Under the pieces are notes generated by a model. It ran no database searches. It saw nothing but the letters and a program-made list of their open reading frames with translations, and was not told the origin of the DNA. A stretch of DNA of 64,000 bases from MGIIa-L3 sp11892u (GTDB taxonomy: Archaea; Thermoplasmatota; Poseidoniia; Poseidoniales; Poseidoniaceae): NCBI GenBank assembly GCA_965659685.1, contig CBFHXB010000009.1, positions 1-64,000 on the forward strand, given 5' to 3'. Made by a program: the position numbers and the translations under genes. Below, piece after piece: positions 43,827 through 52,884 of the stretch. The first letter of the stretch is position 1. Each line of letters starts with the position of its first letter.

Positions 43827-45337
43827 CCAGGATTTGATGCAACGTCGTCAGGTTGCTCCTCCTTGACGGCTGCTTCAGGTTCGGGCTCAGGCGTTGGCAC
43901 GGCAGGTTCTGATTGCGCTTGAAGACGGTCGCTGAGCACCTCGTCGTAGTGACGCACCAAATCCTTGGCTGAACGTCGGCTCATGGCCAACCCGGTCAAG
44001 GCAACATGTTCGCTCGCAGACAAACCGAGGTTGAGGGACATGTCGAGGTGCTCATGGTCACCCATCGTCCCTTCCGCGTTGAGCGAGGCCGACAAAATCG
44101 GAAGCAGTTCGGCCCGCATGCCGGCTTTGCTCGCACCGCATGCCTCTGCCAGCGCTTCAGCCACGGAAGTCGTCCGGCTTGCCGTCCGTCGAAGATGGGC
44201 CGGATAACCGGTGTAGACTTTCTTTTGCACGGGTTCTGCGTTGGCGACCGACGCGGCAAGGCTGCTCAGATGCAGCGACCAGTACGAGGACCGATGTGCG
44301 GTGCTGAGGTAACGCGAGGCTGCAGCCCGGTCCGCCAAAGCAAGACTTTCAGCGGCCCGAAAGCGAGAGGCAGATTGCGTGAACACCGTCCCGTTGTTCC
44401 AGTGAACCCAATCCACGAGTTCTGCCGGATCTTTGTCGAGGGTCGCGGCATGACGCACCGCATCCTCGGCCGTTCGGGATTGGTACACTGCTCCAAGGCC
44501 GGGGAAGACGCCCATGGTGAGGTCTCGGCCACCGCTTTCGATTCGGGCACGCACGATGTCTGCGGTCAAGACACGATCAAACCCTTCGCAAAGCACCTGG
44601 AGGTCCCGAACCAAAGCACGCAAATCGCCTGGATTGTGGTTGACCAGGAGATCGAGGGCCTCGCCGTCAAAGGTCACCCCTTCTTCGCGAAGAACACGAC
44701 GGGCGATGCGCCGGATGGCGTCGTTTGAGACCCGATCGAAGGTCAGCGTGATCACGTGGCGTGAAAAGCGGTCACGCGTTGAACGCCACGAGGAACCTGA
44801 GCCCCAGAGACGCATCACGTCGTTGCACGCCAGCACCACCGGTTGGCTGGTCATTTCCAACAATCGGAGCAGTTCTGCTTTGCCACCAGAGTCTCCCTTC
44901 AGGGCGTCCTTCTCGTCGTCGTCCATCAATTGACCACGAACACGGTCATCGCTGACCGCCCGCAGGCCACCTGAAAGGTGGTCGACTTCATCCAACAGGA
45001 TCAGCGTACGTTGTGCGGGTTTGTTTGGGTCGTGGAAGAGCGAGCGGTGGGTGGCACCGTGCGTGGCAGCCCGTCGAATGGCCGCTGCGTTCCTGTCGTC
45101 GGATGCGTTGAGCTCAATGACGCTCCAGCCCATGTCCGCAGCCACGGCCCGCACCACGGAGGTTTTGCCGACGCCGGGAGGACCCACAAGGAGAACGCCA
45201 GGCCGATTTGGGCGACCTGTTCGCCATGAATCGAGCCATTCACGGAGACGGCTCCTCTGGGCGTCGTTGCCCTCGAGTTGTCGCTCGGAGGACGGACGGT
45301 GCCGTTCCGTCCAATCGCTCACGGGCATGACGCTCAT
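43808..45337 (-). CDS. rfcL: Replication factor C large subunit with PIP-like tail
   Basis: RFC large subunit, part of the clamp loader that places PCNA on DNA. The protein of about 509 residues has Walker A 'GPPGVGKT' (52-59), Walker B 'LILLDEVDHL' and the region 'DRFSRHVITLTFDRVSNDAI'. The C-terminal acidic/Pro-rich stretch ends in 'GQTTLF', a PCNA-interacting-peptide-like terminus typical of archaeal RFC large subunits. The start is the ATG at 45337, or 45328, 28 bases after the glyS stop. Longer frames overlap glyS. The small subunit is not in the window. Confidence 0.93.
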   Translation of the reverse strand: MSVMPVSDWTERHRPSSERQLEGNDAQRSRLREWLDSWRTGRPNRPGVLLVGPPGVGKTSVVRAVAADMGWSVIELNASDDRNAAAIRRAATHGATHRSLFHDPNKPAQRTLILLDEVDHLSGGLRAVSDDRVRGQLMDDDEKDALKGDSGGKAELLRLLEMTSQPVVLACNDVMRLWGSGSSWRSTRDRFSRHVITLTFDRVSNDAIRRIARRVLREEGVTFDGEALDLLVNHNPGDLRALVRDLQVLCEGFDRVLTADIVRARIESGGRDLTMGVFPGLGAVYQSRTAEDAVRHAATLDKDPAELVDWVHWNNGTVFTQSASRFRAAESLALADRAAASRYLSTAHRSSYWSLHLSSLAASVANAEPVQKKVYTGYPAHLRRTASRTTSVAEALAEACGASKAGMRAELLPILSASLNAEGTMGDHEHLDMSLNLGLSASEHVALTGLAMSRRSAKDLVRHYDEVLSDRLQAQSEPAVPTPEPEPEAAVKEEQPDDVASNPGQTTLF

Positions 45338-45365
45338 GCGGTTGCGACGGTGTATCAACCCGCCG

Positions 45366-47066
45366 TCAAGCACGCGTCGAGAGGCGGTGAATCGCTTCAT
45401 CAATGGAGAGTCTCGTTTGTTCCCCTGTGTCACGTTCCCTCCATGTCACGGTCCCGTCTTCGAGGGTCGTGTGATCCACCGTCAAGCAGCACGGGACACC
45501 GATTTCATCGGCCCGCGCATACCGTCGACCGATCGAACCGCTCGCGTCGTACACCGCCAACACACCACGTGACGCACAAAGACGAAGGTGCAGGTCCGAT
45601 GCGATCTCCCCCATACCGTCCTTCTCGAAGAGAGGAAGCACGGCCGCATCGATTGGTGCAACGTCGTGATGAAGGTGCATTCGAACGTACAGGTCGTCGC
45701 CATCTCCTGCTTCTTGGTACGCGTGATCGATGATATGCCAGATGATGCGATCGATGCCAAAAGCGGGTTCCACCACATGCGGGATGAACCATTCGCCCGC
45801 CACCGATTCCGTTCGCTGAACACGCTTGACGTGTTCGGGTTCGACGACGGCCTCTTCGCCGTTCTCGAGAATCAAAGATGCTGGGAAAGCCGCGTCAGCC
45901 GGAAGCGATTCGACCTTGGCCTTCACCTGTCCAGCAAGGGCTCGGAAGGCTGGACCGGCTTTCGCACCGTCCGTGGTCCAGCCGTCGATTTCCACGATCT
46001 TGGGTTCGGCGTAGTTGCGCCAAGCGCGCATCCGCTGTCCTGTGGCGCGCTCGTGTGCTTCAAGGTCGTAGCAGCCGCGGTGGGCGATGCCGACGCATTC
46101 CACCCAGCCATAGGAACCGTGGAGTTCCACGTCCCAACAGTCCAACGCGTAGTGTGCCATTTCATCCCGGGCGTGTTGCCGGAACCGAAGCTTGTCGAGG
46201 TCGATGCCCAAAGCGTGCAACAGGTCGTGGGTCCGGGCCATGTACCATGCCACGGTTGGGTGAAGGATGACGCCGTTGTCCAAAGCATCCGGGATGGTGG
46301 ATTGGAAGGGATCACCTTCGGCAGGAACCAGATGGACGGAGGTCGAACGCCATGGTGTGAAATCGTGGGACACCTCGGCTTCCGGGTCGATGAAATACTC
46401 CAATTCTGCCATGTTGAATTCTCGCAGCCGGATCATCCCCTGACGAGGAGAGATCTCGTTGCGGTAGCCACGGCCGAGTTGCATCGCACCGAAGGGCAAG
46501 CGCTCACGGAAGTGGCGGTAAATGGCAGGGTAGGTCGTGAACATCCCTTGCGCTGTCTCAGGGCGGAGGAAGGCAGCACGGCCTGAGGAACCCGCACCGA
46601 TGACCGTGTCGAACATCAAATTCTCAGCCGCAATGGACGACCATTCGGTGGCACCGCATGCTGGGCAGGGCGGTGAGGCCTCGTCCAAGAGGGCCTGAAG
46701 TTCGCTCATGGAGAGGGAATCGGGATTCGGATGATGAGCCTCGAGCATCGTGTCGGCGCGGCTTGCTTCGTTGCAGGCTTGGCAGACGGTCATAAAATCG
46801 CTGAATTCCGCGACGTGCCCGCTCGCTTCGAGCACGGCAAAGGGCGTGACGGTCGGACAGGAAATCTCCACCACGTCGCCCTGACTCAACCAATGGTCTC
46901 GCCAAACGTCCTGAACTTTGGCACGGAGACGGCCGCCCACCGGACCAAAATCGTAGAGGCCTTTGGCACCCCCATGAATCTCAAACGCGGGGAGGATGAC
47001 GCCACGTCGCCGCAGCATCCCGGTCAAACGCTCGAGCCGGCCCATGACGTTCTGACCTTCGACCAT
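45366..47066 (-). CDS. glyS: Glycyl-tRNA synthetase, dimeric type
   Basis: A 566-residue alpha2-type class II glycyl-tRNA synthetase. Signatures include 'RRGVILPAFEIHGGAKGLYDFGP' split over residues 20-42, 'LRPETAQGMF', 'QLGRGYRNEISPRQGMIRLREFNMAELE' split around 205, and 'PHVVEPAFGIDRII'. It has a cysteine pair region 'VCQAC' and 'CPACG' that may bind zinc. The anticodon-binding domain is C-terminal ('GIGRRYARADEIGVPCCLTVD'-like, here 'SIGRRYARADEIGVPCC'). It is upstream of rfcL on the same strand. Confidence 0.95.
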   Translation of the reverse strand: MVEGQNVMGRLERLTGMLRRRGVILPAFEIHGGAKGLYDFGPVGGRLRAKVQDVWRDHWLSQGDVVEISCPTVTPFAVLEASGHVAEFSDFMTVCQACNEASRADTMLEAHHPNPDSLSMSELQALLDEASPPCPACGATEWSSIAAENLMFDTVIGAGSSGRAAFLRPETAQGMFTTYPAIYRHFRERLPFGAMQLGRGYRNEISPRQGMIRLREFNMAELEYFIDPEAEVSHDFTPWRSTSVHLVPAEGDPFQSTIPDALDNGVILHPTVAWYMARTHDLLHALGIDLDKLRFRQHARDEMAHYALDCWDVELHGSYGWVECVGIAHRGCYDLEAHERATGQRMRAWRNYAEPKIVEIDGWTTDGAKAGPAFRALAGQVKAKVESLPADAAFPASLILENGEEAVVEPEHVKRVQRTESVAGEWFIPHVVEPAFGIDRIIWHIIDHAYQEAGDGDDLYVRMHLHHDVAPIDAAVLPLFEKDGMGEIASDLHLRLCASRGVLAVYDASGSIGRRYARADEIGVPCCLTVDHTTLEDGTVTWRERDTGEQTRLSIDEAIHRLSTRA

Positions 47067-47155
47067 GCCTCTTGGCTCCTTCGCAGGCCCTTGAAACCCT
47101 CGGCCAAAATTGGGCGTTGGACAGGACTCAAAAGGTCGGCCGCTGACCTCCGGCC

Positions 47156-47470
47156 ATGGGCCAAGCCATGGTGGGCATCACCGACTCGGCCTGCACCGGG
47201 TGTGATCTCTGCATCCCCTTCTGTCCGTTCGAAGCCTTGCTTCCTCTGGCCGAGAACCCTGAGGGACGGAGCCATCCCAAACGTCCGGTGATCGTCGTTG
47301 AAGCCGCATGCGTCGGCTGTTTGTCGTGCATTGGGTCCTGCCCGACCGGAGCCTTGCACGAGGTCCCGCTGCCGCCAAGCAACGAAACCTCTCCTCTGCT
47401 CGACCCTCCAGCACCTCCTGAAACAGAGCCTGTCCTCCGCTGGGGGCGCCGCGGAATCGGATGGGCCTGA
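47156..47470 (+). CDS. Ferredoxin, 2[4Fe-4S] type
   Basis: A small protein of 104 residues with two cluster motifs, 'CTGCDLCIPFCPFEALL' and 'CVGCLSCIGSCPTGALH'. It is a soluble electron carrier or a RnfB-like assembly fragment. A 20-residue spacer between the clusters and a Pro-rich tail set it apart from the shortest ferredoxins. The ATG at 47156 or 47168 could start it. It diverges from glyS and precedes lhr. Confidence 0.9.
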   Translation: MGQAMVGITDSACTGCDLCIPFCPFEALLPLAENPEGRSHPKRPVIVVEAACVGCLSCIGSCPTGALHEVPLPPSNETSPLLDPPAPPETEPVLRWGRRGIGWA

Positions 47471-47490
47471 AGCCTCAACCATTCCATTCG

Positions 47491-47498
47491 TTTATATA
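47491..47498 (+). promoter_or_regulatory. TATA box of lhr
   Basis: TTTATATA lies about 44-51 bases upstream of the lhr ATG at 47542. It is the clearest archaeal TATA box in the window. It implies a short leader of roughly 20 bases. Confidence 0.7.
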
Positions 47499-47541
47499 CG
47501 TCACATCCACGAGGCCACGGCACGGGCGTCGTGAGAAAAAC

Positions 47542-50500
47542 ATGCCAGAAATCACTTACCTCGATTCGTTCGATGATACGGATGCCTTGGCGGCCCGTTT
47601 GAGCGAACCTGTTCGACGTTGGTTCCTGGATACATTCCCAGATTTCACCGACCCGCAGAAAATGGCGATTCCGGCCATCATGGAAGGCGAACACCTCCTG
47701 CTCTGCAGCCCAACCGGTTCAGGAAAAACGCTCACAGCATTCCTGACGGTCATCGACGACCTGGTCCGAAAGGCACTCGATGGATCGCTCAAGGATCAGG
47801 TGTACTGCATCTACATCTCACCGATCAAAGCCCTCGCCAACGACATCGAGCGAAACCTGCTCGGGCCACTCGCTGAAATCAAAGAACGATACTTGCCGGA
47901 CAGGGCCAAAGAAATTCGCGTCGGGTTGCGGACCGGAGACACCTCCCAATCCGACCGGCAGAAGATGCTCCGAAAGCCTCCGCACATCCTCATCACCACA
48001 CCAGAAAGCATGGCCATCGCGGTTGGGTCCTCGAGGTTTCAACCGATCGTGTCCCGCGTCAAGTGGATGATCATCGACGAATTGCACAGTTTGGTCCCCA
48101 CCAAGCGTGGCGTGCACCTGAGCCTGACCCTCTCTTTCCTCGACACCTTGCTGAAAGATCCCGTGCAGCGGATTGGAATTTCAGCAACGATGGAGCCACT
48201 GGACACGGTCGCGGAATACCTTGTGGCCAGCGACGACCGAGAATCGAGGGGCGAAGATCAGCGCATCATGGTCGCCAAAATTTCTGGGTCCAGGGAGCTC
48301 GACCTCGACATTCTGATCACCCACCCACGTTTCGCCGACCGTTCTGTGGCGCAGACCCTGGAAGCCAACGTCGAGGCCATCGCGGACTTGATTTCGGCCC
48401 ACACCACGACCTTGGTCTTCGCCAACACGAGGAAAATGACCGAAACCCTCGTTCAACGCCTCAGGCCCTTCCTCGGTGAACTCATCGCCGGCCACCACGG
48501 ATCGATGGACAAGAACATCCGACTCGAAGTCGAGCGGAAGTTGAAGTTGGGCCACCTCCGTGCTGTGGTGACCTCCTCATCGCTCGAAATGGGGATTGAC
48601 ATCGGTTCGGTTGATCTCGTCGTTCAGGTCGGTTCACCGGGAGACATCGCCACCGCACTCCAACGAATTGGGCGAGCAGGCCACCACGTCGGTGGAATTC
48701 CCCGCGCCCGTTTCTTGCCTTCTTCGGTGGACGATTTGCTCGAATTGGCGGCGTTGCAAGCCGCGATTCAAACCGGAGACATGGACCGTCTCTCGTTCCC
48801 GCAAAACTGCCTTGATGTGGTGGCTCAATTCCTGATTGGCTTGGTCATCAACGAAGAACTCGACATCGACGAGGCCTACGAAATCGTGGTCAACGCGTGG
48901 AGTTACCGAAACTTCGCGTACGACGATTTCATCGAAGTCCTCGACCTGTTGGAAGACGAGCGTCGCATTTGGGTGGACTGGGAAGAGAACACCTTCGGAA
49001 AGCGTGGCTATTCCAGGATGATTTACTACACCAACATCGGGACCATCGCCCCTGACAATTCCTACCTGGTGTTCAACGCCGAAGGTTCCATCCTCGGAAA
49101 ATTGTCCTCGTCCTTCGTTGCCAGCCTCCGCACCAGCGACGTCATCCTCCTCGGCGGTTCGACCTACCGAGTCAACAACATTCAGGGCACGCGGGTCAAC
49201 GTCAGCAACGTCACAGGATACCGTCCAACCGTGCCCTCTTGGTCCGGTGAAGCACGATCAAGGTCGGCTGAACTGTCGTCTTCCCTGCTCGACCTCATCG
49301 GCCGCTGTACGGTTGCTCTCCGACGAGAAGTCGATCCACGAACGGTCCTGAGCGAAGCCTATTCGTTGGGCCGGGATTCGGCCGAAATCATTGCACGTCA
49401 TCTCGAGGAGCACGTGCTTACCACCTTCCAAGTGCCGGACAAAGACCGCATCTTGGTCGAACAAATTGTCGGCGGCGCTCATCCGACCTACCTCGTCACC
49501 ACCTGCCGTGGCCGAGGGTTCAACACCGCCTTGGGTTACTTCATGGCGGGGCTGGCCGAGCGCGCGAGCATTCCGGTCATCGAGATGTCCTTCGACGAGA
49601 ATGGACTTCTGCTTAAAACCGCACAAGACGTTGATCCCGGAGCCATGTACGAGGCCTTTGCTGCAGGCGACCACATGGAGGTCATCGAACGCTACATCAT
49701 CGGCACCCAGATCTTCGCCAAGCGGTTCAGGGAAGTGGCCGGTCGGAGCCTGATCATCCCCAAGCGCATCGGTGCTGAGGAGATCAGCCCTCAACAATTC
49801 CAGCAGCGAGCCGACGCTTTGCTGAACCGACATCGCACCTTGGAGGGCTCCATCCTCATCCGCGAAGCGAAGAACGAGATCCTCTACGGCGACATTGACC
49901 TCGGTGGGTTGGAACAATTCCTCACGGCATGCCGCGAAGGGCAAGCACGCATCGTCCACATGCGAACGACGTTGCCGAGCAGGTTGGGCATGTCGCTCTA
50001 CATGTCCGCGTTCGAAGACCTGATGTCGATGCGCACCCGCGCGTTCTTGGTCAAAGACATCGATCCTGCCATCCTTGAACGCCTCCTCGGCCGTCGTTCC
50101 CTCGCCACCGAGATGACGAACGAACAAATCGAGGCGTACTACACGGACAAAGTTCCCGTCCCCACGGATGCGGACACCTTGTTGGCCCTCATGGAGCACG
50201 GTGGAGGTCTGGACCGCTCCTTTGACAATCCGTTGTACCGAGAGAAATTGAGCGGAATCGACCATGACGTGATTCGCGGTTGGGTGGAAGAACTCTGCAC
50301 CACCGGACTGATCACCAAAATCGAAGGGACCGGAATGGAGGAATTGGACGGCAAGTGGTTCAGTTCCTACATGGGTGAAATCCACGGCACCCTCGGTTGC
50401 TTGGCGGCCAACGGTGGCCGTGACGTGGAAGACTTGCTGACCTTGCATACGGCAGGTTTGACCTACCGGATGGCTTCCGCGTTCAACGGCACGAAGGTGA

Positions 50501-52830
50501 GTGATTGGAACGACATGGAACTTGGCGACCCGCAAGAGGCGCTCCGGGTCAAACTCATCGAAATGCTCGGTTCCGAAGGGCCTCAAACCGCCGACCAACT
50601 CGAGGAACGCCTGCCGTTCCCACGTACGATGGTTGAGCGCACCATTCACCAACTCGAGACACGGAACGTCATCAGCATCGGCTTCTTCACGCAAACCGAG
50701 GAAGCCGAATTCATCCTCAAGGTGGACGAACACCGCATCACGGGTGGCGAGGAGGACGTCGTCGAGTACCGTTCAATCCAGAACATGATCCTCGACAAAT
50801 CGTTCACGATGTACGACGACGTCGACCAAGCCTTCGACAAGCACCTCCTCTTCCAGAAGCAGCAGGAACTGCTCTACCGCATCAACGATTTCAGGTTCAG
50901 CGATTGGAAGGACCTCCAACTCGACCGCGACATCGTCAACGGTCGTCTCCTTCACAACCGTCAGGGCTACACCACACGGCGCAACCTCCCCATGCTTCTC
51001 GGCCTGAAGCCAGAGCCCTACATCGGAGCGATAGAAGCCGACCTGCTGGACCGCATCCTGCCGGGCGAAGAACCCCAACGCTCAGAAATTGTGGCGATGT
51101 ATCCCAAGGGCGAGGAACACAGACAACTGCAGCGCGACGTGAAAAACGGTCTCGCAAATTTGGAACGCCAATTGTTGGTCGCAAAGCAATTCGAAGAAGT
51201 CCCTGGACGGCGCCGACGCTTGTCCTTCTACCACCGGGTTCACGAGGTCTACGACGGCCTTTCCTTTGAGGACGCCTTGTGCGAAGTGATTCACCGCATT
51301 GGTCCGATCAAAGCCAACACCCTTCGCTTCTACGTCAGCAGAGCCTACGAAGAATTGGTCATCGCCCTCAAGGCGCTGGAAGCCGATGGGCGCATCAGCA
51401 GGGTGACCACCCTCGTGCCGGAACCAGAGGACTTCTACTGCGCTCCGCAGGAAGTGGGCACGTTCCGTCGTGCCCGACGAGAGGACCGCGTGATGCGCAT
51501 CCTGACCCAATCCGACCCTTACGTCTCGCGCTTCATATGGGAAGTCAGGGCCATGCTCGACCGAGGCTGGTACCTGCCGGTGTTCAAGGGAATCGATCCC
51601 GTGGGCAAGGTCCTGATGTTCAAGGTCAACGATTACCTCGAAGTGAAGGACATTCAGATTCCAGCCGCCTATCTGGAAGAGTTCTGTGAGTCCTTCGACG
51701 TCCTGCTTGAAAACCACGCTGAGCAATTGGTTGACGTTGCGGTCTTGAGCGGCATCAACGGACAACCGATCAGTGAAGTGGACCAAGTGTGGCGGGATGC
51801 GCTGAGCGGCATCGGTTTCAAGCTCGCAGGCGAGCGAATGATTCGTGGCGGAATCGTCGAAACACAGCCCAGAACCCTGGCCGATCGCGCCTTGTTCCAC
51901 AAGCATCACCTGCATCAATCGTCGAGGTTGGAAAACGAATTCCTCGCCCTCAAGCGCATTCGTGAGGTGCGCGATGACTTTGCGCTTCGTGGCCGAGCTG
52001 AGCTCTATCGCGTGGACCTCAAGAGCATGGCGAGCGCCAACCGCCTCCACCAAGGCGTCAACCTTCGAGGGCACCAATCATGGGCTTCCTACGAGCATTT
52101 CCAGACCTTGTTGGCCATACGCGGCATCGAACCGGAGGAAGACCTCGCGGACGTGTTGGATTTCTTCTCAAACCACTCCGACCATGAGTTGTTCAAGGAA
52201 CGCTATGCGTTGAGCCAATCCGAATTTCGAAAATTGGTGCAACCCTTGATTCGCACCGGTCACATCGTTCAAGATTTTAGAGGCGGATTCCGCACCGTCG
52301 CGGAGGACCCGAGTTTGGACCGCTCCGTGCTGAGGAAAGAATACCTCCGGTCCCTTGTCGCCGATTTCCCGGTGATGACCATCAAGCAATTGCTGTCCTT
52401 GGCAGGGAGCCATTTCAAGCCAGAGGAAGTCAAAGCCATTTTGACGGAATTCGAGGAAGACGAGACGCTGATCAAGGGGTTCCTCATCGACGATCTGCAC
52501 GAGGTCTGTTGGGGTCGAAAGGACCTGCTGGCGGACGCCAAGGAACTCCAACCCATGCGTGACTTCGTGCTTCCGCCTTCCGACCCAATCGCACCGTATT
52601 TCTCGGGCACCCTCAAGGAGAAGTTCGGGTTCGGAAGCGCCTATCTTGTGTTCAAGAACGGAGAACCTGCGGCGGCCTTCAAGGCCAACACCCGAAACCG
52701 TATCATCGAGGTCACGGATTACGAAGGACGTGAGGACGCATGGCGAATCGTCAAGGAATTCGCGTGGGAGCACCAAATGCCGCTCACGTCAGAAATACGC
52801 ATCGGCGGGCGACGATTGAGCAGCTCTTGA
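47542..52830 (+). CDS. lhr: Very long Lhr-family superfamily 2 helicase
   Basis: Lhr helicases unwind DNA or RNA-DNA duplexes and act in repair or RNA metabolism. The 1762-residue protein begins with two RecA domains: Walker A 'SPTGSGKT' (56-63), 'IIDELHSL' (DELH 180-183), 'GISATM' (213-218) and motif VI 'QRIGRAGHH'. Winged-helix and Lhr-specific domains follow to about residue 870. A further 900 residues with repeated helical/winged-helix-like segments follow. The last part ('VLPPSDPIAPYFSGTLKEKFGF') resembles the AlkZ/YcaQ-like C-terminus described in bacterial Lhr. Known archaeal Lhr are about 850-950 residues. The ATG at 47542 follows the TATA box. Confidence 0.9.
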   Translation: MPEITYLDSFDDTDALAARLSEPVRRWFLDTFPDFTDPQKMAIPAIMEGEHLLLCSPTGSGKTLTAFLTVIDDLVRKALDGSLKDQVYCIYISPIKALANDIERNLLGPLAEIKERYLPDRAKEIRVGLRTGDTSQSDRQKMLRKPPHILITTPESMAIAVGSSRFQPIVSRVKWMIIDELHSLVPTKRGVHLSLTLSFLDTLLKDPVQRIGISATMEPLDTVAEYLVASDDRESRGEDQRIMVAKISGSRELDLDILITHPRFADRSVAQTLEANVEAIADLISAHTTTLVFANTRKMTETLVQRLRPFLGELIAGHHGSMDKNIRLEVERKLKLGHLRAVVTSSSLEMGIDIGSVDLVVQVGSPGDIATALQRIGRAGHHVGGIPRARFLPSSVDDLLELAALQAAIQTGDMDRLSFPQNCLDVVAQFLIGLVINEELDIDEAYEIVVNAWSYRNFAYDDFIEVLDLLEDERRIWVDWEENTFGKRGYSRMIYYTNIGTIAPDNSYLVFNAEGSILGKLSSSFVASLRTSDVILLGGSTYRVNNIQGTRVNVSNVTGYRPTVPSWSGEARSRSAELSSSLLDLIGRCTVALRREVDPRTVLSEAYSLGRDSAEIIARHLEEHVLTTFQVPDKDRILVEQIVGGAHPTYLVTTCRGRGFNTALGYFMAGLAERASIPVIEMSFDENGLLLKTAQDVDPGAMYEAFAAGDHMEVIERYIIGTQIFAKRFREVAGRSLIIPKRIGAEEISPQQFQQRADALLNRHRTLEGSILIREAKNEILYGDIDLGGLEQFLTACREGQARIVHMRTTLPSRLGMSLYMSAFEDLMSMRTRAFLVKDIDPAILERLLGRRSLATEMTNEQIEAYYTDKVPVPTDADTLLALMEHGGGLDRSFDNPLYREKLSGIDHDVIRGWVEELCTTGLITKIEGTGMEELDGKWFSSYMGEIHGTLGCLAANGGRDVEDLLTLHTAGLTYRMASAFNGTKVSDWNDMELGDPQEALRVKLIEMLGSEGPQTADQLEERLPFPRTMVERTIHQLETRNVISIGFFTQTEEAEFILKVDEHRITGGEEDVVEYRSIQNMILDKSFTMYDDVDQAFDKHLLFQKQQELLYRINDFRFSDWKDLQLDRDIVNGRLLHNRQGYTTRRNLPMLLGLKPEPYIGAIEADLLDRILPGEEPQRSEIVAMYPKGEEHRQLQRDVKNGLANLERQLLVAKQFEEVPGRRRRLSFYHRVHEVYDGLSFEDALCEVIHRIGPIKANTLRFYVSRAYEELVIALKALEADGRISRVTTLVPEPEDFYCAPQEVGTFRRARREDRVMRILTQSDPYVSRFIWEVRAMLDRGWYLPVFKGIDPVGKVLMFKVNDYLEVKDIQIPAAYLEEFCESFDVLLENHAEQLVDVAVLSGINGQPISEVDQVWRDALSGIGFKLAGERMIRGGIVETQPRTLADRALFHKHHLHQSSRLENEFLALKRIREVRDDFALRGRAELYRVDLKSMASANRLHQGVNLRGHQSWASYEHFQTLLAIRGIEPEEDLADVLDFFSNHSDHELFKERYALSQSEFRKLVQPLIRTGHIVQDFRGGFRTVAEDPSLDRSVLRKEYLRSLVADFPVMTIKQLLSLAGSHFKPEEVKAILTEFEEDETLIKGFLIDDLHEVCWGRKDLLADAKELQPMRDFVLPPSDPIAPYFSGTLKEKFGFGSAYLVFKNGEPAAAFKANTRNRIIEVTDYEGREDAWRIVKEFAWEHQMPLTSEIRIGGRRLSSS

Positions 52831-52866
52831 CATCAAACCACATCAACCAACAGATTTGAAGAGGAG

Positions 52867-52884
52867 CCTTCCTTTCTTTTTCCC
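52867..52884 (+). terminator. Pyrimidine tract after lhr, abutting the next start
   Basis: An 18-base all-pyrimidine tract with a run of five T lies between the lhr stop and the ATG at 52885. T-rich tracts act as intrinsic terminators in archaea, so it may end the lhr transcript. It may instead be part of the leader of the next gene, which lacks a close ribosome-binding site. Confidence 0.35.

Noticed and set aside
49258..50733. 491-residue frame on the minus strand inside lhr
   Set aside because: It is antisense to conserved helicase sequence and has no motifs.
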